A stretch of DNA of 16,196 bases from JBAXPW01 sp037132015 (GTDB lineage: Bacteria; Patescibacteriota; Microgenomatia; UBA1406; GWC2-37-13): NCBI GenBank assembly GCA_037132015.1, contig JBAXPW010000029.1, forward strand, positions 1-16,196, given 5' to 3'. The translations under genes were made by a program, and so were the position numbers. Below are positions 1 to 5,974 of this stretch, in pieces. Positions within the stretch are counted from its first letter, which is position 1. The number at the start of each line of letters is the position of its first letter. The notes under the pieces are model-generated. The model was given only the letters and a program-made list of their open reading frames with translations, had not been told where the DNA came from and made no database searches.

Positions 1-628
1 GATCAACTATACCAATTACAGGATCATCTTCAAAATTTATCTTCGTTTCTGCTTTTAATAGATCTGCAATTTTATTTCCATGTACAAACTCTTCTTCTAT
101 AAGTGGATAAAAGTCTACATTTTTGATAATTCGTCCGTTATGCGAATACAGAATGTCCTCAACAATATCATGTAAACATATCGCCTGCATTACATGCGTT
201 TTTGCTCCTCTTATAGATCTTTTTTCTTCAGATGGTAAATCAACCCATTCTGGGCATTTCAAATCAACTGCATCAAGATACATTCGTGTAAAATGAACAC
301 TATATGGTAAGGGCTTTCCATCAATATCAAATTCGTTTTTTCGTGTTCTTTTGTTTGTATCTTCATTAAGTTGTGTTAATACAACTCCTACTACATACGC
401 TTTAAGATTTTCTAATCCATCCTGAGTATTGTATGTCTGAATTGTTCTTTCCAGAACCCGATCCATCATAGGCTGTATGCTCAAACAGTCGCTATTATAT
501 AGATATAGAAACCAATCACCAAATGGTTGAAATACTTCACTACGAAAATTAAGATGTTCAATAGTATCAACCCATGTGTGATTCGATCTAAGTAGATCTG
601 GCCGAGGTAACTCAGAAATATTGCTCAT
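1..628 (-). CDS. HD-domain protein resembling the hydrolase half of RelA/SpoT homologues (C-terminus beyond window)
   Basis: The frame is open for 209 codons from an ATG at 628 to the window edge, so the 3' end is missing. The pattern resembles the HD hydrolase domain of RelA/SpoT homologues. A GKPLPYSVH stretch (residues 104-112) matches the family's 'G-x-PY-x-x-H' segment. A spacer of about 40 residues follows, then LHDIVED (152-158), close to the family's LLHD-x-VED metal motif. Next comes a 'FYPLIEEEFVHGNKIADLL' stretch (173-191), like the helix that reads E-x-I-x-x-x-FG-x-x-VA-x-LV in RSH proteins. H112, H153 and D154 are therefore candidate metal ligands. The first 100 residues are not recognised. 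The gene lies 82 bp downstream of the Nudix/RSH-synthetase-like gene on the same strand, suggesting co-transcription. There is no clear ribosome binding site. The assignment is by eye from motifs. The unseen C-terminus could hold a further domain, or the protein could be a more generic HD hydrolase. Confidence 0.6.
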   Translation of the reverse strand, partial: MSNISELPRPDLLRSNHTWVDTIEHLNFRSEVFQPFGDWFLYLYNSDCLSIQPMMDRVLERTIQTYNTQDGLENLKAYVVGVVLTQLNEDTNKRTRKNEFDIDGKPLPYSVHFTRMYLDAVDLKCPEWVDLPSEEKRSIRGAKTHVMQAICLHDIVEDILYSHNGRIIKNVDFYPLIEEEFVHGNKIADLLKAETKINFEDDPVIGIVD

Positions 629-651
629 ATGCCAATAAATAACTAATTTTA

Positions 652-679
652 AATATACCTTTGTATCAATCAATTACAA
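652..679 (-). promoter_or_regulatory. Possible weak internal promoter ahead of the HD-domain gene
   Basis: On the minus strand a -35-like TTGTAA (679-674) and a -10-like TATATT (657-652) are separated by 16 bp. They would start a transcript about 17 nt before the ATG at 628. The -35 match is weak and the gap lies inside a probable two-gene operon, so this may be chance in AT-rich DNA. Confidence 0.25.
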
Positions 680-710
680 AATAGTTTGCTTATTATATCT
701 CTTAAATACT

Positions 711-2810
711 TTATTGTTTGCGCTTATTACTGTCTGTATATATGAGACGTCTCATATTTTCCCATGAGTATAACTCATCTGGATAAAACCATGGATACAG
801 GTCTATGAGTCGTCCAAATGCATATTGTTCATCATCTTTCATTTTTTCAATCAATCCATACATTGTTTGTCGCTCTGGGTCTTCTATTCCGTTTCTCATT
901 GCAAAAAGTGCAACCTCATGCCATTCCCCTGCTTTATCCGCCTCACTTTGACCTGTCTCATTTATTTTCATTTGCATAGTATAAAACTTCATCCATGCAA
1001 ATAAGTTTGCAATAGAGCCTTTTCGCTTCCCGTCAGCCAACGGTTTTGGATTCGAGATATTATCAACTATTTTTCCAGGTACACCTTTGTTATCACCTAT
1101 TTTAAATTCGGTTTTTCCACTGTACCTCATATCAAATCGCTCAGAAAATCCATCAAATATCATCCTTGTTGCAGAAAATAGTGGCCCCTGATTTTCAAAT
1201 ACTGTTCCATCCAATTCATGAAAAACATCATTAGTATCAAAAAAGCCTACGACCGTCACATAATGACGATATATATCATGAATATTTCTTGGATCTTCAC
1301 CTAATATCACCTTCCGAGCAAATGATGACAAAGTTTTTGGTAGAGACTCGTCCCAACATACAGCAATCCTTTTACCGTCATCCGTTGTAAAACAACGTAC
1401 CCGTGCATTCGGATAAATATCACCCACTCTGACAGTAACATCTTTTACTAGAGGAAACTGATCCGTCAAAAATGCATGTACATTGCGACTACCAGCATCT
1501 TTCTTTTTTTGATACTCTGGAGTAAGTCGCATAATTGTATATATTAATGCCAAGTGTCTACCTGCATCAAAAATAAGTGTATTGTTGTCAACTTGTTTTC
1601 CATATAAAGAACGATTAAAAAATATATCTGCAAGATCATACAACTTAGCATTTCGAATATCGTTTATTATATCTACACTCTTCATAGAGATACCTCTTAC
1701 GTTCAATGCCATCGCAAAGTCAGATAAAAACTTTTCAGCAGTCTCTTGTATGGTGCCTAATGTTGATGATTCACTGAGTAATCCTTCCATTCTAAAAAAT
1801 TCAGATACACGCCTATCATATTCTTTAGCAATTTCGTTTAAATCCTCTCCATCAGCATGGCTTGATGTCAACTCAGAAAAAGTTTGTCTTAGACCCGTAA
1901 GAAAACAATTGAGAGATAACCTTTCTTGTGAATCCTCTAATATACCCACAGCATTCAGAATATCCTCTCCTCGTTGTACACCTTGTCCTTTAAACCCACA
2001 CATAGAATACATAAGAGGAAAAACGTATCTATATGCCCTTTCTTTCGAGAACTCTTTCAAATATGAGTTGGCTTCGTATTTATACAATTCTCTAATTCTT
2101 TCTATTCTCTTTTGTCCTAAAGACAGATTTAGTTGATTTTTCACAACTTCTTCCACTTGACTAATTTCCCTCATAATTTGCGTAAATAGTGTACCTCTTT
2201 GAGTAGAATCATGAAAAACCTGTGAATCTTTACCTAGATGCAAGTAATCTAACCCTTCTATTGTTCGCATATCACCATTTATATTTGTCGTCACAAATCC
2301 CTCAGTCATCAATGTTATTAATTGGGGCGACGTAAGAAGTAATACTTCACCAATTTTTGCTTCTTCTGGATCAATAGGATAAGGAATATCACCATATGAA
2401 GCAGAGGCAATTAAAAACGTCGCATTACGATCACCATTTGGCATACCAGGAATTGTGTAATCAAGGGTGCCAATATCTCTCATATCAAATAATGCACGCG
2501 CATTCACTTCTTCTCTTCCTTCTCGTTTTGTTGCAACTTTTGGATCTTCTAATTCTCCCTTTATTATTTTTCGATTACCTCCAAAAAATTCAGCCTTTCC
2601 ATGATGAACACTTAATGCTGATTTTAAAGGAATAATCCATCGTACTATACCGTCATAGTTTGTACTATATTCTTGTAATCTTCCATTTAAATGTTCTTCA
2701 TCAAGAAGAGTATGACATAATACACGCACAACAGAAGGCACTGGCAACTTCAAAATTTCGCCATTACTATTTTGTTCTTGCGAAGCATTTCTTTGATCTT
2801 CTAAAGACAT
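711..2810 (-). CDS. Nudix-like domain fused to RelA/SpoT synthetase-like domain (divergent, 699 aa)
   Basis: I see three parts. Residues about 55-165 look like a Nudix hydrolase fold: GG at 77-78, then E88-x7-R96-E97-x2-E100-E101, matching the E-x7-RE-x-x-EE core. Gly98 sits where a bulky aliphatic residue is usual, and the usual Gly after the EE is Asn103. A DPEEAKIGEVLLLTSPQL stretch (147-164) resembles the C-terminal Nudix strand and helix. Residues about 195-450 are mostly helical and not recognised. Residues about 480-640 resemble the RSH nucleotide synthetase fold: LPKTLSSFARK (490-500, compare R-x-K-x-x-x-S-x-x-x-K), IHDIYRHYVTVV (510-521, compare the DLLAVRI strand with its Asp), KIVDNISNPKP (580-590, compare RFKDYI-x-x-PKP), then a Gly-Ser stretch (598-599) and TMQMK (611-615) where active enzymes have E-x-Q-x-R. 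The catalytic Glu therefore seems to be missing. It is first in a two-gene unit with the HD-domain gene and has a clear promoter 15 bp upstream. Confidence 0.55.
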   Translation of the reverse strand: MSLEDQRNASQEQNSNGEILKLPVPSVVRVLCHTLLDEEHLNGRLQEYSTNYDGIVRWIIPLKSALSVHHGKAEFFGGNRKIIKGELEDPKVATKREGREEVNARALFDMRDIGTLDYTIPGMPNGDRNATFLIASASYGDIPYPIDPEEAKIGEVLLLTSPQLITLMTEGFVTTNINGDMRTIEGLDYLHLGKDSQVFHDSTQRGTLFTQIMREISQVEEVVKNQLNLSLGQKRIERIRELYKYEANSYLKEFSKERAYRYVFPLMYSMCGFKGQGVQRGEDILNAVGILEDSQERLSLNCFLTGLRQTFSELTSSHADGEDLNEIAKEYDRRVSEFFRMEGLLSESSTLGTIQETAEKFLSDFAMALNVRGISMKSVDIINDIRNAKLYDLADIFFNRSLYGKQVDNNTLIFDAGRHLALIYTIMRLTPEYQKKKDAGSRNVHAFLTDQFPLVKDVTVRVGDIYPNARVRCFTTDDGKRIAVCWDESLPKTLSSFARKVILGEDPRNIHDIYRHYVTVVGFFDTNDVFHELDGTVFENQGPLFSATRMIFDGFSERFDMRYSGKTEFKIGDNKGVPGKIVDNISNPKPLADGKRKGSIANLFAWMKFYTMQMKINETGQSEADKAGEWHEVALFAMRNGIEDPERQTMYGLIEKMKDDEQYAFGRLIDLYPWFYPDELYSWENMRRLIYTDSNKRKQ

Positions 2811-2824
2811 ATTATGAGTCTTTT

Positions 2825-2852
2825 ATTATACTACAATATATCCCCGATTCAA
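2825..2852 (-). promoter_or_regulatory. Promoter of the Nudix/RSH-like operon
   Basis: The minus strand reads TTGAAT (2852-2847), a 16-bp spacer, then a perfect TATAAT (2830-2825). The predicted transcription start is about 2818, only some 8 nt before the ATG at 2810. The message would be almost leaderless, and no Shine-Dalgarno sequence is present. Confidence 0.65.
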
Positions 2853-2937
2853 TCACTGTTTAGATCTTCTTATTAGTCTTTTTCAAATATATAAAAACAA
2901 ATTTTAATAAAGTTTATTATCAACATTTTCAATTGAC

Positions 2938-2967
2938 TTGAACATTCGTTCACCGATGTGGTAAGAT
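2938..2967 (+). promoter_or_regulatory. Candidate rarA promoter with extended -10
   Basis: TTGAAC (2938-2943), an 18-bp spacer and TAAGAT (2962-2967) preceded by TGG (2959-2961) form an extended -10 type promoter. A start near 2974 would give a leader of about 100 nt that carries both tandem-repeat stretches. The -10 matches consensus at only four of six positions, so confidence is modest. Confidence 0.35.
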
Positions 2968-2978
2968 TACATATAAGT

Positions 2979-3017
2979 TTATAAAGTTATAAAGTATAAG
3001 ATTTATAAAGTGATAAG
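2979..3017. repeat. Degenerate 8-bp tandem repeat (TTATAAAG units)
   Basis: TTATAAAG occurs at 2979-2986, 2987-2994 and 3003-3010. A diverged unit (TATAAGAT, 2995-3002) lies between them and a partial unit (TGATAAG, 3011-3017) follows, all in an 8-bp phase. It lies between the candidate rarA promoter and the rarA start codon. Confidence 0.7.
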
Positions 3018-3033
3018 AATAATATGTCTCATG

Positions 3034-3061
3034 ACTTTAGACTTTAGACCTTAGACTTTTA
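3034..3061. repeat. 7-bp tandem repeat (ACTTTAG units) before rarA
   Basis: There are four consecutive heptamers: ACTTTAG (3034-3040), ACTTTAG (3041-3047), ACCTTAG (3048-3054) and ACTTTTA (3055-3061). The array ends 11 bp before the rarA ATG and is separate from the 8-bp array upstream. It could be slippage-prone leader sequence or a protein-binding site. The sequence does not say which. Confidence 0.75.
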
Positions 3062-3072
3062 ACTATTTTTTT

Positions 3073-4281
3073 ATGATTCCACTTGCCGAACAATTGCGAC
3101 CAAATAAACTTGATGATTATGTCGGACAAGCACATCTTGTAGGTGTGGGTAAACCAATCAGACGTATGATTGAAAATGGCCGAGTAACCTCTATGATTTT
3201 TTGGGGCCCCCCGGGATGTGGCAAAACCACACTTGCGCATATCATAGCACAACTGAGCAATGCAGATTTCATCTCCTTCTCAGCCGTTATAAATGGAATC
3301 GCAGAAATAAAAAAAATCATTCACATAGCATCAGAACAAAAATCATTATTTCAAAAAGATACAATAATCTTTATTGATGAAATTCATCGATTTAATAAAG
3401 CACAACAAGATGCGTTTCTACCATGTATAGAAAATGGAACAATCACTCTCATTGGAGCAACTACTGAAAATCCTGGATTTGAAATAAATGCGCCTCTTAT
3501 ATCCAGATCACAAGTCTACATGCTCAAAATGTTGACAGAAGAAGAAACAAAAACAATCATAGAACGTGCAATAAATCACTTTCCTTCACATAAATTCGAA
3601 AAAGATGCAATACAACACATCATCACTCATGCCAATGGAGATGGAAGAAATGCAATCAATGCAGTTGAGTTATCAGCATCGATAGCACAACATGTTACTC
3701 TTAAAGTTGTAGAAGAAGCTCTTCAACAAAAATCAGTGTACTATGATAAAAAAGGCGACTCACATTATGATACAATCTCAGCATTTATAAAAAGTATGCG
3801 CGGTTCTCAACCAGATGCAACTCTTCACTATCTTGCTCGTATGCTAAAAGCAGGCGAGGATCCAGTTTTTATTGCACGTCGAATGGTGATATTCGCATCA
3901 GAAGATATTGGCAATGCACAGCCAACTGCACTTGTCCTTGCAACAGCAACTATGCAAGCAGTACATATGATCGGCATGCCCGAAGCACAACTTATTTTGG
4001 CACAAACAGCAACCTATCTTGCAACAGCAAAAAAATCCATCGCCTCTACAGAAGGCATTTTTTCTGCAATCACTGATATAGAGACAACCCGTCTTGATCC
4101 AATTCCCTTTCATTTACGCAACGCATCAAATAAGATCATGAAAGAGCAGGGATATGCTAAGGACCACATACGTTATCCATGGAAAGAAGAACAAGAAAAG
4201 GGAAAAAAGATAGTTCAAGAATATATGCCTGAAAATTTGAGAGGGAAAAAATATTATAAAGAGGATTGGAAGGAAAAATAA
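3073..4281 (+). CDS. rarA: Replication-associated recombination protein A (AAA+ ATPase, RarA/MgsA family)
   Basis: RarA/MgsA is a clamp-loader-like AAA+ ATPase that acts in the cytoplasm at stalled replication forks and single-stranded DNA gaps. The N-terminus MIPLAEQLRP followed by a 'VGQAHL' block (17-22) is typical of the family. The Walker A motif GPPGCGKT is at 45-52, Walker B IIFIDE at 98-103, the sensor-1 segment GATTENP at 128-134, and the arginine finger in SRSQ at 144-147. The C-terminal half (about 235-400) carries the family's tetramerisation region, including 'SMRGSQPDA' and 'RRMVIFASEDIGNA'. At 402 aa it is close to the usual full length of about 420-440. The ATG at 3073 fits the family N-terminus, and no Shine-Dalgarno sequence precedes it. 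It is transcribed divergently from the Nudix/RSH-like operon. The downstream gene has its own promoter. Confidence 0.95.
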   Translation: MIPLAEQLRPNKLDDYVGQAHLVGVGKPIRRMIENGRVTSMIFWGPPGCGKTTLAHIIAQLSNADFISFSAVINGIAEIKKIIHIASEQKSLFQKDTIIFIDEIHRFNKAQQDAFLPCIENGTITLIGATTENPGFEINAPLISRSQVYMLKMLTEEETKTIIERAINHFPSHKFEKDAIQHIITHANGDGRNAINAVELSASIAQHVTLKVVEEALQQKSVYYDKKGDSHYDTISAFIKSMRGSQPDATLHYLARMLKAGEDPVFIARRMVIFASEDIGNAQPTALVLATATMQAVHMIGMPEAQLILAQTATYLATAKKSIASTEGIFSAITDIETTRLDPIPFHLRNASNKIMKEQGYAKDHIRYPWKEEQEKGKKIVQEYMPENLRGKKYYKEDWKEK

Positions 4282-4298
4282 CTATCTTTGAAATGGAA

Positions 4299-4327
4299 TT
4301 GATAATAAACAATTATTTTGATATATT
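4299..4327 (+). promoter_or_regulatory. Promoter of the RmlC-like gene (predicts a leaderless mRNA)
   Basis: TTGATA (4299-4304), exactly 17 bp, then TATATT (4322-4327). The predicted start falls at about 4334-4336, on the ATG at 4336. This supports that ATG over the upstream in-frame TTG at 4318, which would lie inside the promoter. Confidence 0.6.
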
Positions 4328-4335
4328 CACTCAAT

Positions 4336-4947
4336 ATGGATAGACTAAATGAAAAAATATACATACCAACATCAGATAAACTCATTGGAAATAATATTTA
4401 TAAAACGTCAATTGAAGGACTTTATTATATTCCTATACAATCACATCAAGATGATCGTGGATTTTTTCGTACAATATCACTAATACCTGACTTAAACACA
4501 ACTCTCAACATACATTTTACAGTGAAACAAATCAATCATGCTCGATCAAACCAGAACGTAACACGAGGCATTCATGCAGAAAATTGGAATAAATTAGTAA
4601 CTATCATTTCAGGAAAAGCACTCTGTATACTTGCTGATGTGCGTCCTCATTCTCCAACCTACAAAAATGTAGAATATTTTAAGCTAGGTATCGGAAACGA
4701 TGTGGATCAAGCCTCACTATTTATCACTAAAAATATAGGAAACTCTGTATCAGTACTCGAAGGTCCTGTCGACTATCTATACGCGGTAGATCAACTGTAT
4801 AGCGAACGTGATACTACAGGAGATAAAGCTATCTCTCTTTTTGATCAAGAGCTTAACATTCAATGGCCAATTCCAAGAGATCAAATGATCATATCAGAAC
4901 GCGATAAAAACTCAACCACACTAAAGGAATTAAAGAATAAAACTTAA
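4336..4947 (+). CDS. RmlC-like cupin (dTDP-4-dehydrorhamnose 3,5-epimerase family), divergent
   Basis: RmlC family members epimerise dTDP-4-keto-6-deoxyglucose on the route to dTDP-L-rhamnose, a precursor for surface glycans. Visible family features are DDRGFF (39-44), VKQINHARS (63-71), RGIH (77-80) holding the catalytic His80, the core strand with 'ADVRPHSPTY' (100-109), and the C-terminal 'LNIQWPI' (173-179) before an SERDKN segment (187-192). The segment that usually reads G-F-A-H-G-F, with a second active-site His, is N-I-G-N-S-V here (133-138). Activity may therefore be altered, or the protein may be a related isomerase or binding cupin. Length is 203 aa against the usual 180 or so, because of an extra N-terminal 25 residues. 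No rmlA, rmlB or rmlD lies in the window. The start is ATG 4336, preferred because of the promoter position. The WbbL-like transferase that follows would fit a rhamnose-type donor. Confidence 0.75.
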   Translation: MDRLNEKIYIPTSDKLIGNNIYKTSIEGLYYIPIQSHQDDRGFFRTISLIPDLNTTLNIHFTVKQINHARSNQNVTRGIHAENWNKLVTIISGKALCILADVRPHSPTYKNVEYFKLGIGNDVDQASLFITKNIGNSVSVLEGPVDYLYAVDQLYSERDTTGDKAISLFDQELNIQWPIPRDQMIISERDKNSTTLKELKNKT

Positions 4948-4973
4948 TGGTTTTTACACTTCGCTTCGCTCTG

Positions 4974-5045
4974 TGTCAATGGCCAGATTCGAACTGGCGA
5001 CCGACCGCTTATGAAACGGTTGCTCTACCACTGAGCTACACTGAC
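4974..5045 (-). tRNA. tRNA with anticodon CAU (elongator Met, or Ile2 if modified)
   Basis: The minus strand folds into a full cloverleaf of 72 nt. It has a 7-bp acceptor (GTCAGTG with CATTGAC, one G-U pair), a D arm GCTC/GAGC with loop AGTGGTA, an anticodon stem ACCGT/GCGGT with loop TTCATAA, a 5-nt variable region CGGTC, and a T arm GCCAG/CTGGC with loop TTCGAAT. The discriminator base is A, and CCA is not encoded. The CAU anticodon reads Met codons, or AUA if the C is changed to lysidine by TilS. It has no formyl-initiator hallmark, since position 1 pairs with 72. It lies on the strand opposite the surrounding genes. Confidence 0.93.
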
Positions 5046-5070
5046 TAATCAAATCAATATCCAGTATAAT
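5041..5070 (+). promoter_or_regulatory. Promoter of the GT2 operon (predicts a leaderless mRNA)
   Basis: A perfect TATAAT (5065-5070) sits 7 bp before the ATG at 5078, so the predicted start is on or next to the start codon. A partial -35, CTGACT (5041-5046), lies 18 bp upstream and overlaps the 5' end of the tRNA gene. No Shine-Dalgarno sequence is present. Confidence 0.55.
5063..5068 (-). promoter_or_regulatory. Candidate -10 box of the tRNA gene, overlapping the GT2 -10 on the other strand
   Basis: On the minus strand TATACT (5068-5063) would start transcription near 5056, leaving an 11-nt leader for RNase P to remove. No good -35 is visible. The hexamer overlaps the plus-strand TATAAT by four bases. 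Confidence 0.4.
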
Positions 5071-5077
5071 ATACATT

Positions 5078-5974
5078 ATGACTGATATAGAACTTTCTAT
5101 CATTATTATATCGTACAACACAGCGAAAATCACTCAAAACTGTATTCAATCGATTTTTGCCTCCCTTAAGAACACTCAATTATCATATGAAATCGTCGTA
5201 ATTGACAACGCATCATCAGACGCGTCTGTCGAGATGCTCAAATCTCTTGAAAAGAATCATCGTCAAATAAAACTTACGATAAATACTCAAAATACAGGAT
5301 TTGGAAAAGCTAATAATCAAGGAGCGTTACTAGCTAAAGGTACTCATATATTACTTCTTAATTCTGATACTCTTATCATACATTCAGCAATCGAAGATCT
5401 ATTGATATATTATAAAAATAATGCAAAAAACATTCATTTTCTTGGAGGAAAACTATTAAATACAGATAAAACACCACAACCTTCTTGCGGTCCTTTTTAT
5501 ACATTACCAATTATATTTGGAGCTCTGTTTCTAAGAGGAGATTATTGGGGACTAACAAGATATTCACCTAACACACCTCGTAAAGTTGACTGGGTCTCGG
5601 GAGCATGTATATTAACTACAAAAGACCATTTTACTAATGTTGGTGGATTTGACGAAAAAATATTTATGTATATGGAAGAAATAGACCTGTTATTTCGAGC
5701 AAACAAACAGAATTTACATACTTGGATCTATCCACAAGCTCAATTTATCCATCTTGGATCAGCTTCAAGCAATGGAAGAAAGGAGCCAATTATCCAAGTC
5801 TATAAAGGATTTATATTTTTCTACAAAAAACACTATGGGCCAATACCTTTCTTTTTCTTGCGAATTATGTTACAATTAAAAGCTGTTGGAGCCTGGATTC
5901 TAGGCAAATTATTACACAACACATATTTAATACAAACCTATGGGGAAGCTCTTAAGATCGCTACAATGGCTTGA
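5078..5974 (+). CDS. Family 2 glycosyltransferase, WbbL (rhamnosyltransferase)-like
   Basis: This is a cytosolic, membrane-associated inverting transferase that moves a sugar from a nucleotide donor to a growing glycan. The GT-A fold is clear. It opens with ELSIIIISYN (5-14), followed by DNASSD (43-48) for nucleotide binding, the metal-binding LNSD (94-97), and VDWVSGACIL (170-179). Then comes GGFDE-x-x-F-x-Y-x-EEIDL (189-204), holding the likely catalytic base around E200-E201. The overall layout is that of WbbL-like rhamnosyltransferases, which fits the RmlC-like gene just upstream, though the sugar cannot be read from sequence. A hydrophobic C-terminal stretch (255-280) may contact the membrane. 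Length is 298 aa, normal for the family. Its end overlaps the next gene by 35 bp, pointing to one operon. Confidence 0.88.
   Translation: MTDIELSIIIISYNTAKITQNCIQSIFASLKNTQLSYEIVVIDNASSDASVEMLKSLEKNHRQIKLTINTQNTGFGKANNQGALLAKGTHILLLNSDTLIIHSAIEDLLIYYKNNAKNIHFLGGKLLNTDKTPQPSCGPFYTLPIIFGALFLRGDYWGLTRYSPNTPRKVDWVSGACILTTKDHFTNVGGFDEKIFMYMEEIDLLFRANKQNLHTWIYPQAQFIHLGSASSNGRKEPIIQVYKGFIFFYKKHYGPIPFFFLRIMLQLKAVGAWILGKLLHNTYLIQTYGEALKIATMA

Noticed and set aside
1582..2136. A long open frame (184 codons) on the plus strand inside the Nudix/RSH-like gene.
   Set aside because: It is antisense to a gene with clear domain motifs. Its translation shows no recognisable family and looks like the reverse reading of an AT-rich helical protein.
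4318..4335. A TTG start at 4318 for the RmlC-like gene.
   Set aside because: It falls inside the predicted promoter, next to the -10 box. The ATG at 4336 fits the predicted transcription start.
4958..4976. A stretch ACACTTCGCTTCGCTCTGTGT beside the tRNA as a possible terminator or repeat element.
   Set aside because: It can form only a 4-bp stem with a 13-nt loop, and no clear T-run or second copy is seen in the window.
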